Source: a virus
IMG/VR virus record: IMGVR_UViG_3300035681_000828
Span: 1-48,082 of that record
Strand: one strand, 5' to 3'
Length of the DNA stretch: 48,082 nucleotides
This document shows positions 27,463-36,127 of this stretch, one piece after another (the stretch's first letter is position 1; the number at the start of each line of letters is the position of its first letter). Under the pieces are notes generated by a model, which saw only the letters and a list, made by a program, of their open reading frames with translations, had not been told where the DNA came from and did no database searches. A program made the translations under genes and the position numbers.

Positions 27463-27702
27463 TTATTTAGCCCACATTAAGTGATAAGCTAATAGTGTTT
27501 GCTGATCGTAGAATTCTGCTACGAGCTTGAAATCGTCGTTGAGTTTATCTACAACTAACTGACATTTTTCTTTGGGCTGTTTATTGATCCAATTTATTAG
27601 ATCTACTCCTACAGTTTTATGTACTTTGGGCCAGTCTACTTCTATTATATCTTTACCGTTGCGTGTGTGCCAATGATAAAGTTCAAACCTACTACTCTTC
27701 AT
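27463..27702 (-). CDS. Small unknown protein
   Basis: A 79-residue protein (MKSSRFELYHWHTRNGKDII...), mixed alpha/beta, no recognised domain. Overlaps the helicase 3' end by 11 nt, so it is read with the replication genes. Confidence 0.7.
   Translation of the reverse strand: MKSSRFELYHWHTRNGKDIIEVDWPKVHKTVGVDLINWINKQPKEKCQLVVDKLNDDFKLVAEFYDQQTLLAYHLMWAK
27464..27470 (-). promoter_or_regulatory. Late promoter (leaderless), overlapping a stop codon
   Basis: CTAAATA, 4 nt, ATG at 27459. The upstream gene stops inside the motif. Confidence 0.6.
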
Positions 27703-29149
27703 CTGTGTTCATGCTGTTTAATATTTCACGTAGTTTGGTGCTTTCTACCTGTGCTCGCACCTTGGGTTTATCTAGGCTGAATCCGTCTTTGGGTTCAGCA
27801 CGTTCCCAACTAGGTTTGCTGTCACCGGGCTCTTCACGTGAAGTAAGTTCGGTCTTGCGTTTGATCTGTTCAATAATGCTGGATCCACCGCGTCCTGCGC
27901 CGTTGTGACTTTCTTGTTCATCTTCTGGAAGATCACTGATTCGCAGACTTTCAAGATTAAACTCTAGATCAATCTTCATGCCCACGCCACTCGATGAGCG
28001 TGTCTTCATTAACTGTATTTGATAACGACCACGCTCACGCATGGCACGGCTTGTAAAGATACCAAACACGTTATCCGCAGTTTGAATCTTTGACAAACCG
28101 CCTGAAATGTGACTGTGATCAAATTCAACTTCTTCAACAGCGCCTCGATTCAACTGTGCCGCGGTGACAAATACACAGTTCTTTTCTACTGCTAGGTTAC
28201 GAAGTTCTTCTGACACATACTTGTCTTTGATAAACAAGTCTGCTGGACTAATTTTCTTGCTCACTGGCATCAACAAGTCCAAATAATCAACCAACAGCAC
28301 ATCGACTTTCTTGCCTACTTTGATTTCATATTCTTTCAAATATGCACGAATGTCGTTGGCAGTCTTGCCGCTAGGCATGTATTTGATCTGCAACATACCT
28401 GACTTCTTGCCAATCATTTTAACTTTCATTTCAACATCATCTAGCTCTTTGAAAATATCCTTGGTTGACGTTCCGGTGATCATTGCATCAATACGCATAC
28501 TAACTAGTGCTTCTGAAAGTTCAAGAGTTAGGTATACCACATTTAATCCTGCCAATGCCCAGTTCACGCCTAGATTAGCCAAGAATAAGGATTTACCTGC
28601 ACCTGACCCGCCTGCAAAGATGTTCAACTCTCCTCGATTCATTCCGCCAAACAGTTTACGATCCATACAGGGCCATCCTGTGCTCACTTGACCGTTTTTG
28701 TCTTTGATGCCCATCAATCTTCCACGGGGATCAGCAAAATAGTCTGTGCCCATGTCTCGAGCAAGACCAATCTGCACAGCTTCTTTGATCAATACTTCTA
28801 CTGCTCCGTAGTCATGTTTTTCTAATAAATCAGCACTTTCAATAATAGCACGTTCTAATGCCTTGTGTTGAGTGAACTTTTCGAATTCGTCCATGAACCA
28901 ATCCATATGACCATCTTTGAGATCGTCGGGTCGTTTAAGTTCAGTTCTACAGGTGGCATTGACCATTTCATAGTCTGGCAATACATTATAGCCCTTGGCA
29001 TATTCATTTATGAATTCTGCTGCATCTTGTAGTTTGCGATCAAACAGGCTGTGATCAAAAATACCTTGACATCGAACAAATACTTCTGCATCTGCCAGCA
29101 TGAGTTCAAGATATAATTTTTGCACTTCGTAATCGTATGTTTTTATCAT
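27692..29149 (-). CDS. Replicative DNA helicase (T4 gp41/DnaB-like)
   Basis: A 485-residue protein, close to T4 gp41 length. The N-terminal helical domain spans 1-150; the RecA-type core has Walker A FAGGSGAGKS at 178-187 and Walker B VDVLLVDYLDLL near 283-294, plus FVTAAQLNRG (H3-type motif). It unwinds duplex at the fork with the primase encoded three genes upstream. The ATG is 7 nt after a TATAAT with only a poor -35 (TTTACC), so initiation may be leaderless. Confidence 0.95.
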   Translation of the reverse strand: MIKTYDYEVQKLYLELMLADAEVFVRCQGIFDHSLFDRKLQDAAEFINEYAKGYNVLPDYEMVNATCRTELKRPDDLKDGHMDWFMDEFEKFTQHKALERAIIESADLLEKHDYGAVEVLIKEAVQIGLARDMGTDYFADPRGRLMGIKDKNGQVSTGWPCMDRKLFGGMNRGELNIFAGGSGAGKSLFLANLGVNWALAGLNVVYLTLELSEALVSMRIDAMITGTSTKDIFKELDDVEMKVKMIGKKSGMLQIKYMPSGKTANDIRAYLKEYEIKVGKKVDVLLVDYLDLLMPVSKKISPADLFIKDKYVSEELRNLAVEKNCVFVTAAQLNRGAVEEVEFDHSHISGGLSKIQTADNVFGIFTSRAMRERGRYQIQLMKTRSSSGVGMKIDLEFNLESLRISDLPEDEQESHNGAGRGGSSIIEQIKRKTELTSREEPGDSKPSWERAEPKDGFSLDKPKVRAQVESTKLREILNSMNTDEE

Positions 29150-29156
29150 ATATTAT

Positions 29157-29162
29157 ATTATA
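29157..29162 (-). promoter_or_regulatory. -10 box of helicase gene
   Basis: TATAAT on the minus strand, 7 nt before the ATG at 29149. A TTTACC at the right distance could serve as a weak -35, or an activator may be needed. Confidence 0.4.
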
Positions 29163-29166
29163 CACT

Positions 29167-30636
29167 CTAGTTGAACACAGGTAAACCATGCAGTTGGGTC
29201 CAGCTTTCTGCATCAGCAGCATCATTAACCATAGGCTTGCCTTTGATGTTTAGGCTGGTATTCAACAACATAGGACAACCAGTCTTTGCATACCAAAGCT
29301 CTAACAAGGCGCGGAACTGAGGATTATCAGTCTTATTAACCGTCTGCACACGGCTGGTATTGTCTAGATGCACTATGGCCGGAAAAGACTCAGATTTCAA
29401 ACAAGGCGAAATATATTGCATGTAAGTCGTTGATTCTGTTGGCATTTTAAAGTACTGATTTGCGAATTCTTCTAATATTGCAGGAGCGAAGGGTCTGAAC
29501 TGCTCACGATGCTTTATCTGGTTAATTGCGACCTTGATTTCCGAACCACGTGGATCGGCTATCAAACTGCGGTTACCCAACGCTCTGGGCCCAAACTCTG
29601 CAGGGCCTCGAGCAAGACCACACATCTTGTATTCGAGTAAATGTGTCACGATATCTTCGTTGCTGGAGATATACCCCATGTCATATCCCAAATACGGACC
29701 AGTCCATTCTATGTGTTTTTTCTTATGTGCCAATACTGCACCAATACTGCTGCCACTGTCGCCGGGTGCAGGCATGATCCAAACTCGATCAAAATATTTG
29801 TAGGCTATGGGATTAGCTGCACAGTTTAGAGCGCAACCGCCCATCAACACTAGATTTCTACTTGAACTAGATCTTACGGCCTGCTGCAACGCTCTCTCAA
29901 ATGCCATTTCATACACAGCTTGTGTGGCTGCTGCTATATCGTAAAAATCTTGCTGTGTTGTTAATTCAGGTCGCCACCATGTGCATCCACGATGTAGATT
30001 TTGTTTGATCCTGTAAACATGCTCATAATCGTCATTGGGTAAACTAACAAAATCATCTAGTAGATCTCTGAGAAATCTTTTTGGATTTCCCAATGCTGCC
30101 ATGCCCATTAAGATATATTCTTCTTCGTTGGGTTTTAGTCCGCAGCGTTGTGTCATTGCGGAATAAAACAATCCTAGACTATTTGGATATTCTAGACTAT
30201 ACCGTTTATGTAAGTTATTACCAACAGCATCCCATTGTGTTAGGCATTCAAATTCACCAATGGCATCGATTACTAGCACACAGGCATTGTCAAATTCGCT
30301 GGTATAATATCCTGCGGCGGCATGTGTTTGATGATGTCCAAAAGTTTTGATTGGTGCTCGAATGTTAAACTTTCTAAGATAATCTTTTACATTATTATTC
30401 TGCCATCCTTGCCCGGCAGTGAGCTGTCTTAGGGTTTTTAACCAAGGACGTTCATACCAACACACAAGATCAGGCTCGCCAAACGTTCGTGCATGATCTA
30501 CTAGTTTTTGATCTAGATCGGCATCGTTTTTTATTCCGCTGAATCTTTCGCTTTCACTAGCGAAAATCAATTTGTCGTCTTCAAACACTGCTAATGCAGC
30601 GTTGTGACTAGCGGCAGAAATTCCCCAGGTAATCAT
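29167..30636 (-). CDS. Carbamoyltransferase (NodU/CmcH/TobZ family)
   Basis: A 489-residue protein with both domains: an N-terminal Kae1-like domain (MITWGISAASHNAALAVFED; metal site GHHQTHAAAGYY) and the C-terminal carbamoyltransferase domain (FGPRALGNRSLIADPRG; REQFRPFAPAI; MLLNTSLNIKGKPMV). It transfers carbamoyl from carbamoyl phosphate via carbamoyl-AMP to a hydroxyl group. Acceptor unknown: sugar or modified nucleotide. It sits between helicase and primase genes, coupled by ATGA to the mini-gene upstream. Confidence 0.92.
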   Translation of the reverse strand: MITWGISAASHNAALAVFEDDKLIFASESERFSGIKNDADLDQKLVDHARTFGEPDLVCWYERPWLKTLRQLTAGQGWQNNNVKDYLRKFNIRAPIKTFGHHQTHAAAGYYTSEFDNACVLVIDAIGEFECLTQWDAVGNNLHKRYSLEYPNSLGLFYSAMTQRCGLKPNEEEYILMGMAALGNPKRFLRDLLDDFVSLPNDDYEHVYRIKQNLHRGCTWWRPELTTQQDFYDIAAATQAVYEMAFERALQQAVRSSSSRNLVLMGGCALNCAANPIAYKYFDRVWIMPAPGDSGSSIGAVLAHKKKHIEWTGPYLGYDMGYISSNEDIVTHLLEYKMCGLARGPAEFGPRALGNRSLIADPRGSEIKVAINQIKHREQFRPFAPAILEEFANQYFKMPTESTTYMQYISPCLKSESFPAIVHLDNTSRVQTVNKTDNPQFRALLELWYAKTGCPMLLNTSLNIKGKPMVNDAADAESWTQLHGLPVFN

Positions 30637-30749
30637 TTGTAGATAAAAGGATCACGTTTACGTAGCTCTTTTAATCTACGTTTGAATCTTCGGTGTTCTT
30701 GATATCTGTTCCAAGGGTAGAGCAGAAAATCTATAATTTTTTTAAACAT
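30633..30749 (-). CDS. 38-residue basic protein
   Basis: MFKKIIDFLLYPWNRYQEHR then RFKRRLKELRKRDPFIYK. The very basic C-terminus with RKRDPFIYK recurs in small T4-like phage proteins. GAAAGG lies upstream; it overlaps the primase 3' end by 8 nt and the next ATG as ATGA. Confidence 0.65.
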   Translation of the reverse strand: MFKKIIDFLLYPWNRYQEHRRFKRRLKELRKRDPFIYK

Positions 30750-31761
30750 TTTCTAACCTTTCTAATTTATGTTCTTGTTGTTTCTTGGCCATGTTAATTT
30801 TAATCTGTCCTTGTTGTGCTGTTTTTATTGCATCTACAAGCACAAATAACTTCCCATAACGATATACTGCATCTGCTACATCTTTGACATCGGCATCCCA
30901 ATTTGGTATAGCCACTGACCAACCAAGTTCTGCTGCACGATCATACAACACCAATCCTGCTCGATCTTGGTCTGGGATCACAATAACTTCTGCACCTAGA
31001 CTGTTAATTATTCTACTTTGTTGTTCGGCAATCTCGTTGGTAAGAAGGGCTACACCGTCAATGGCCAAGGCATCAAACGGGCCTTCACACACAAATATAT
31101 ACTTCTGATTTTCTTTTTGTTGATCAAAATTGAAAACAAAATGAGGATGCTGATCTGATAGATATTTAGGTTTTCCGGCAGTTACTTTTCTTGCAGTATT
31201 ACCTACAATACGTCCTTGCCACCTAAAGGGAATAATTACTCTATCAACATATCCTGGTGCGGGACTCCAGTAGAAGTTTTCGCTAGTGGGATCGTATCCT
31301 CTACTAACTACATATTCAACAACTTCTACTAACTTTTGCTCTTCTTCAGTAGTTAATTTAGCATCTAGCCATTCTAACAAAGGCATTGCACCCTCTGGTA
31401 ATTGTTTGTCTGTGAATTCTAGCTTGATTTCCTGGTGTTCTGGGCGGTAATCATCGCCTTCTGTTCTCATGGCTTCGAACACTAGTTCTTTAATAGTGTC
31501 TTCGCTGGCGCCTAACCATCTGCACAGCGTTTTCATCTTTTCGCCTATGGTGCTACCAGGTTGCCACCCTGTGGTAAATTTGCAATTGAAACAGTTATAG
31601 ATTACACCATCACCGTCAAATCTTATGCCGGCACGTTTGCGAGTATCAGGACTATGCCCTCGATGTTGACAGCAGGGTGCATTGAATGATGTCCATCCTG
31701 ATGGGCTCGATTTAGCACGAGGTGGGAGCAGTGTTCGAAATTTATCAACGACAAGAGTCAT
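30742..31761 (-). CDS. DNA primase (T4 gp61-like)
   Basis: A 339-residue protein, T4 gp61 length. N-terminal zinc-binding region (APCCQHRGHSPDTRKRAG, then NCFNC), and a TOPRIM core with FVCEGPFDALAIDG and VIPDQDRAG. It makes RNA primers with the gp41-type helicase. A consensus promoter ends 6 nt before the ATG, so the transcript is predicted to be leaderless; no ribosome site is present. Confidence 0.93.
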   Translation of the reverse strand: MTLVVDKFRTLLPPRAKSSPSGWTSFNAPCCQHRGHSPDTRKRAGIRFDGDGVIYNCFNCKFTTGWQPGSTIGEKMKTLCRWLGASEDTIKELVFEAMRTEGDDYRPEHQEIKLEFTDKQLPEGAMPLLEWLDAKLTTEEEQKLVEVVEYVVSRGYDPTSENFYWSPAPGYVDRVIIPFRWQGRIVGNTARKVTAGKPKYLSDQHPHFVFNFDQQKENQKYIFVCEGPFDALAIDGVALLTNEIAEQQSRIINSLGAEVIVIPDQDRAGLVLYDRAAELGWSVAIPNWDADVKDVADAVYRYGKLFVLVDAIKTAQQGQIKINMAKKQQEHKLERLENV

Positions 31762-31767
31762 ACTACA

Positions 31768-31796
31768 AGTATACTATCTATACAGTATCTTGTCAA
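31768..31796 (-). promoter_or_regulatory. Leftward sigma70 promoter, leaderless
   Basis: Minus strand TTGACA (31796-31791), 17 bp, TATACT (31773-31768), 6 nt, ATG at 31761. It lies within the 3' end of the gene at 31774. Confidence 0.9.
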
Positions 31797-32856
31797 TGGT
31801 TCCAACAGGAATATTAGAGTCATTTAACACAAATGTTTTGACTCCATTATATGAAAGGCCGGTATATGTAAATCCAGTAATGCCGCCGTCTGCATTAACA
31901 GCAGAAACCGTGATAGTGAGATCATTGGTTCCCAATTCTCCACCCAATTTATTACCTGTGATGACAATAATATCACCTACATCATAACCTTTGCCAATCT
32001 CACCAATAGTAACATTATATGTTAGTAGAAGAGTTTGAGCTATGGTAAATCTTGCGACGCTGGAAATTTCGCCTGGAGTGTGTTTGATTCTAAACCAATT
32101 ATACTTGCCTGTGACGTTTTTATACTGTTCGGTATCAAGATCCACGGTAGACACTGTGATCCATTTAGTCTCTCTTGGTGTGGCTCCTTGATCGTCTAAA
32201 CTGGCCTGTATCTCTACTGTGCCTTTGTAATTAGTAGAGTAAAATTGAAATGTGTGAATAGGATAGGCTGGCGATGTTTTAGGACGAGCATCTATAATAG
32301 CACTGGTGTAAAATGGTTGAGGATCAGTGGCACCTTGAGTGAAAGGATTGGTATAATTAAATGTGTCTACTATTACACTGTCTGCTACCCCGCCGTATAC
32401 ATCGCCAGTGATTTCTAAGGTGCCTATAGTATCATATTGGCTGTCCATATATAAAGGCATTTTAGAATTTACTATATAGTCTGTGCTGTCTACTGTAGAT
32501 CGAACTTCTTTGACTATGCTGTAGTTATAGAATCCTGTATTAAGATCCAGCAGTTCGTCGGCAGTAACAATCACAGTGACCTTGCCGGTAGCAAGATCCA
32601 TAGCAGTGAAGTCTTTTTGTAGCACTAAATCTTTAGTGTCTTGACTGACGAGATTAAATACCAAAGTGCTGCCCGCAATGTTGCTGGCCTTTTGATCACT
32701 ATTACGAACTTGGATGTCAATGCGATTATCAACACCTCGAAATATTTTTAGATTTCTGTTATACACTCTGCGATACCTCTCAGTTGACCAAGTGTCCGCC
32801 GGGGTGGTAAATACATCGAGTTTGTTGACATATAAATAAACAGGATTAAATTGCAT
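31774..32856 (-). CDS. Virion structural protein (tail/baseplate type)
   Basis: A 360-residue, beta-rich, Thr/Val/Asp-rich protein. The N-terminal 130 residues (RNLKIFRGVDNRIDIQVRNS, GSTLVFNLV, GKVTVIVTADEL) resemble BppU-type baseplate/fibre attachment domains; the C-terminus has repeated Gly-rich strands (GEIGKGYDVGDIIVITGNKL). No enzyme motif. Transcribed from a late TAAATA 21 nt upstream with AAAGG. Confidence 0.7.
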   Translation of the reverse strand: MQFNPVYLYVNKLDVFTTPADTWSTERYRRVYNRNLKIFRGVDNRIDIQVRNSDQKASNIAGSTLVFNLVSQDTKDLVLQKDFTAMDLATGKVTVIVTADELLDLNTGFYNYSIVKEVRSTVDSTDYIVNSKMPLYMDSQYDTIGTLEITGDVYGGVADSVIVDTFNYTNPFTQGATDPQPFYTSAIIDARPKTSPAYPIHTFQFYSTNYKGTVEIQASLDDQGATPRETKWITVSTVDLDTEQYKNVTGKYNWFRIKHTPGEISSVARFTIAQTLLLTYNVTIGEIGKGYDVGDIIVITGNKLGGELGTNDLTITVSAVNADGGITGFTYTGLSYNGVKTFVLNDSNIPVGTIDKILYR

Positions 32857-32877
32857 ACACTAACGGACCTTTAGCAG

Positions 32878-32883
32878 TATTTA
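32878..32883 (-). promoter_or_regulatory. Late promoter with leader
   Basis: TAAATA on the minus strand (GATAAATAC), 21 nt before the ATG at 32856. Confidence 0.6.
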
Positions 32884-32887
32884 TCGA

Positions 32888-33259
32888 ATGAGAATAACAA
32901 CTAACCTACAAGAAAATTTTCCCTTTATCAGTGTTATAGTGCATGTTAACCATGAATATGTGGGCATCATTATTAACCAAGATGCTCAAGTCACTAGTAT
33001 GTATGACTATTCTATGATAAAAACAGACGAGGAAAAACAGCGATTTCTAGAACTAGGCGAAGCCTGGTGGTGGGAGTCGAACAGGCAAATTCCTATCAAC
33101 ATTTTCTTGGCCAGAGAAATCATTGAATTTCGATACGTAATTAGAAATTTTTCAACTAAAGATGTCAAACTCATGCACGGTCCCTGCACTAGTTTAAATG
33201 ACATTATTGTCAAACGAATCAAGCGTAAGTCGATTACTCTAGTTAGAAAGATCGGTTAA
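32888..33259 (+). CDS. Conserved T4-like phage protein, unknown
   Basis: A 123-residue protein. ENFPFISVIVHVNHEYVGII plus LELGEAWWWESNRQIPINIF is strongly reminiscent of a protein conserved in marine T4-like phages; function unknown. No ribosome site or rightward promoter was recognised. It converges with and overlaps the gene at 33243 by 17 nt. One of only three rightward genes (one cut off by the window end) in the right half. Confidence 0.75.
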   Translation: MRITTNLQENFPFISVIVHVNHEYVGIIINQDAQVTSMYDYSMIKTDEEKQRFLELGEAWWWESNRQIPINIFLAREIIEFRYVIRNFSTKDVKLMHGPCTSLNDIIVKRIKRKSITLVRKIG

Positions 33260-34004
33260 CTTGTTTTTCTAATAATTTTTTTATATCGGGATTCTTTTTC
33301 CAAGGACCTGTTAGAGACCAAATCTTAGAATCTTGCTTTTTAGTTACAAAATTTTCTAAATTGCACAAATTAAAAAAATCGTGTTCTTGAGTTATTAGTT
33401 CCGACATGCAGACCTGATCTAATCCATACATATTCGCTCTTTGCAGTTTTTCCATATTTTCGGTAATAGTTTCAAACGGAATATGTTGAATTTTTTCGTT
33501 GTATAAATTTACAATATTTTTTATAAAGTTTTTTCTTTTGTCAGTAACATAAAGAAAATTAGCTCCGGTTTTCTTCCACAAAGTATCATACTGTGGATAA
33601 TATAGAATACCCAACTCTACGCTATTGTCAAAATTTATTCTTTCATTAAAAATAATATCTGCGTCTACTATGTATGCTTTAGAAATTAAATTTTGTTCGA
33701 ACAATAGATTAGAAATAAAATATCTCGAACAAAAATAATAACTTTTTAGTTTATAAAAATTAATATTTGTAGTTGTTAACTTCTCTTTACTAATTGAAAG
33801 ATCGATTGATAATTTTAAATTTTTAATTTGCTCAAGTAGTAAATCGGAAGGATTTATTAAATGTAAATGAACGTCGTGACCGTGATTGTCGCAAGAAAAT
33901 AAATTATAAATTCCATAATTTATAAAATAATTCTCATCACATTGAAAAATTACTTTTTCTCTACCGTTTGGTCTAGAAATTAATTCTACATCTTGAAAAA
34001 ACAT
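33243..34004 (-). CDS. GT8-like glycosyltransferase-type cargo protein
   Basis: A 253-residue, AT-rich gene. KAYIVDADIIFN carries a D-x-D on a strand end, and MYGLDQVCMSEL plus the C-terminal WSLTGPWKK resemble family-8-type transferases. Overall it looks like a distant relative of the gene at 36428. Sugar and acceptor unknown. Base composition is clearly more AT-rich than the genes at 34-36 kb, suggesting recent acquisition. TAATG junction with the gene upstream. Confidence 0.55.
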   Translation of the reverse strand: MFFQDVELISRPNGREKVIFQCDENYFINYGIYNLFSCDNHGHDVHLHLINPSDLLLEQIKNLKLSIDLSISKEKLTTTNINFYKLKSYYFCSRYFISNLLFEQNLISKAYIVDADIIFNERINFDNSVELGILYYPQYDTLWKKTGANFLYVTDKRKNFIKNIVNLYNEKIQHIPFETITENMEKLQRANMYGLDQVCMSELITQEHDFFNLCNLENFVTKKQDSKIWSLTGPWKKNPDIKKLLEKQVNRSF

Positions 34005-34582
34005 TAACTATACCCGTAACTGATCTGCTCACAGATCAAATTCATCTGCACCACAATAGCTACAGCATAGGCAGTGGCATGCGATTGTTTGAAGAAATAT
34101 TCTTCATTGTCGGGTTTCGTCCAAACTTCCGTCATCACCGTGGTCCATTCTTTCCCAATCAGATAACGTTTCGCTGGTCGGATCATCGCTAAAACGGCTG
34201 CTAGTTGTTCGATAGATTTTGGTTCCATCTTTCTTAGTATAGATCCATGACCGTTCACATGAAACAGATTCTGGATAAACTCTTCGTCTTGTAGTAGATC
34301 CCATAATGGCTCAGTCTCCATGAGTTGAATAAGGTGCGCCTCATCTCGAACACCTTTGTAAATGCCAACATTTAAAAAATCAATCTTGAAATATTCTTCG
34401 GCTGCTGCATGATCGTATGGTATACTGCACACAGCTTTCTCAGCATTCATTGGAACACTATGTAAATACACACCGGTGTTGTGTTTGGTCAGAGTTTCGT
34501 TGTCAACACGGCTGGCTGGCACATGCTTGAATAACTTTAGAGCATGGGCTCTGTCTACAAAGTCTATGTCGATATCAGGCAT
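34004..34582 (-). CDS. Truncated DNA polymerase III alpha (DnaE)-like protein
   Basis: A 192-residue protein. MPDIDIDF at the start matches the DnaE active-site motif region, and HGSILRKMEP...LAMIRPAKRYLIG and FFKQSHATAYAVAIVVQMNL resemble DnaE segments after it. Between them several hundred residues of the polymerase are absent, so it cannot be a full polymerase. Similar short forms occur in marine T4-like phages. The ATG at 34582 is preferred because it opens the conserved motif. A role as a scaffold or decoy of the replication machinery is a guess. Confidence 0.75.
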   Translation of the reverse strand: MPDIDIDFVDRAHALKLFKHVPASRVDNETLTKHNTGVYLHSVPMNAEKAVCSIPYDHAAAEEYFKIDFLNVGIYKGVRDEAHLIQLMETEPLWDLLQDEEFIQNLFHVNGHGSILRKMEPKSIEQLAAVLAMIRPAKRYLIGKEWTTVMTEVWTKPDNEEYFFKQSHATAYAVAIVVQMNLICEQISYGYS

Positions 34583-34787
34583 TGTTTTTGATCTCTGCGG
34601 GTGGAGTCCATGTAGCATAGTCTATCTTCTTCCACTGTCTAGGCCCGGGTGTGGTGTAAGGAGTATATATCTCGCCAGTCTCTCTATCAACCAACAACCA
34701 TTTCTCTGGGCATTTAGTTGTAATTGTTAATTCTACTGCCGTATTGTATTCTTGAACTGTGGTTCCGTCTATGAGTTGTCTTGACAT
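34575..34787 (-). CDS. Small unknown protein
   Basis: A 70-residue protein (MSRQLIDGTTVQEYNTAVEL..., DRETGEIYTPYTTPGPRQWK). It is one of a run of overlapping conserved-looking genes; TAATG with the gene upstream, 8-nt overlap downstream. No function known. Confidence 0.7.
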   Translation of the reverse strand: MSRQLIDGTTVQEYNTAVELTITTKCPEKWLLVDRETGEIYTPYTTPGPRQWKKIDYATWTPPAEIKNNA

Positions 34788-34984
34788 TACTGCATCCTTG
34801 TTGTTTCGAATAGCAACAACGGAAGTGTCTCTGCTAAAAATGCTGCATATTCTTCTGCAGATTCTTCATCTGCAAAGTTTGAAAATTTAACATATACACA
34901 GTGTTCACTATCTTCTTCTGTAGTCATTACTTCTATATCTATGTCATCACTAGAAATTAATTCTTGTTTGTTTTCTTCAGTCAC
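34787..34984 (-). CDS. Small acidic protein
   Basis: A 65-residue, very acidic protein (SSDDIDIEVMTTEEDSEHCV) with a helical C-terminus (AEEYAAFLAETLPLLLF). ATGA overlap upstream. Unknown. Confidence 0.65.
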   Translation of the reverse strand: MTEENKQELISSDDIDIEVMTTEEDSEHCVYVKFSNFADEESAEEYAAFLAETLPLLLFETTRMQ

Positions 34985-35664
34985 AGTATTTTGGCCTCCT
35001 TGATGACATCTTTTACTAATTCATGATCTGCTGGCAGAGCTTTAAATCTACGCAACCAAAACTGAGGATCTATCATAGGCCCGATGATTTCTAATTGTTC
35101 ATCGTTCATGCGGGTCAACATTTCTTTGCCTGATCGAGTATTCAATATCATCCAAGGACTTACTAATCCTTCTTTGATATCATGAGTGGCTCTGTTTAGA
35201 TTTACATAGGCAAAATAATGTTCCCATGCTGCAGAGTTTGATTCCGCCCATGACATCATGGTCATGATACTGCGTTGTATGGCACCATCAGCAGGCTCTA
35301 CTTTGATTAAATCTGCGATATAGCTTTGATACAATTCATCTCTGCACCAATGATCTAGTTTAACTCCGCTCTTGACCACGTAGTCTACAAATCGCTCAGG
35401 ATATATAGGCGCTGTATTAACCAAGAAACTGCCAAATTTCACAAAGGCTGTATAGAAACTAGAAGTGGCAAACTCTTCAAAGGTCTTGGGCTGTTGTGCT
35501 TTTTGTGTGAGCTGATAGAATCTTTGGAATGTCAACAATCCCATTAGCACATGTTTTTCATTGCGGCTAAGATGGCGACGCTTTTGTTCACAAATATGCA
35601 CTACCAAAGTTTTTTCTTTGGCAAATAATTTATTGCAATGTTCGCACTTAAAATTTAATTGCAT
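34981..35664 (-). CDS. Zinc-finger-containing conserved T4-like protein
   Basis: A 227-residue protein. FKCEHCNKLFAKEKTLVVHI followed by C is a C2H2/C2HC-type finger, then a long helical domain (YVVKSGVKLDHWCRDELYQS; NRATHDIKEGLVSPWMILNT) that I associate with T4-like cyanophages and relatives; function unknown. The ATG at 35664 is chosen because it places the finger at the N-terminus, overlapping the upstream gene by 17 nt. Confidence 0.75.
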   Translation of the reverse strand: MQLNFKCEHCNKLFAKEKTLVVHICEQKRRHLSRNEKHVLMGLLTFQRFYQLTQKAQQPKTFEEFATSSFYTAFVKFGSFLVNTAPIYPERFVDYVVKSGVKLDHWCRDELYQSYIADLIKVEPADGAIQRSIMTMMSWAESNSAAWEHYFAYVNLNRATHDIKEGLVSPWMILNTRSGKEMLTRMNDEQLEIIGPMIDPQFWLRRFKALPADHELVKDVIKEAKIL

Positions 35665-36127
35665 TGACTTCTTTTTTGTCCCATCCAAGGGTTTGACAAT
35701 AGTCTTTGATTTCTCGATCTGTAGTGATGGCTGCAAGTGTAGCAATGTCTGCCCTTTTCATAGTTGGAAATATCGTGGCAAGAAATTCTTCTTTCCTGTT
35801 CTTTTCTTTTTTCAGAGGAATCCATTCATGAAACTGTTTGGCTTTAGATTCGTGACTGCAAGCCACTAATGTCAGCCATTGCAGTTTAGGGTGTTGGCTA
35901 ATGTTGGCCCAGTTTTTGTTGTAGTATTGATTTACAGTGAGCAGATAGTGTTCTTGTATTTCTCTATCAGAGCCCGATACACTGCTGATATATCTGTTGA
36001 GATTCCACAGATCTCCTTTGATTTCTTTTCGGCCTTCTTCTGTGGCAGCGTCCCAGAGTTCTTTGATTCCCTGATCAACACAGGGTATGATATCTTTGAA
36101 TAGATCTACGTGTTTATTTTTGGCCAT
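35648..36127 (-). CDS. Conserved T4-like protein, unknown
   Basis: A 159-residue helical protein (IKELWDAATEEGRKEIKGDL, WNLNRYISSVSGSDREIQEH). Part of the same block of T4-like core unknowns as the zinc-finger gene. No motif. Confidence 0.7.
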   Translation of the reverse strand: MAKNKHVDLFKDIIPCVDQGIKELWDAATEEGRKEIKGDLWNLNRYISSVSGSDREIQEHYLLTVNQYYNKNWANISQHPKLQWLTLVACSHESKAKQFHEWIPLKKEKNRKEEFLATIFPTMKRADIATLAAITTDREIKDYCQTLGWDKKEVNAIKF

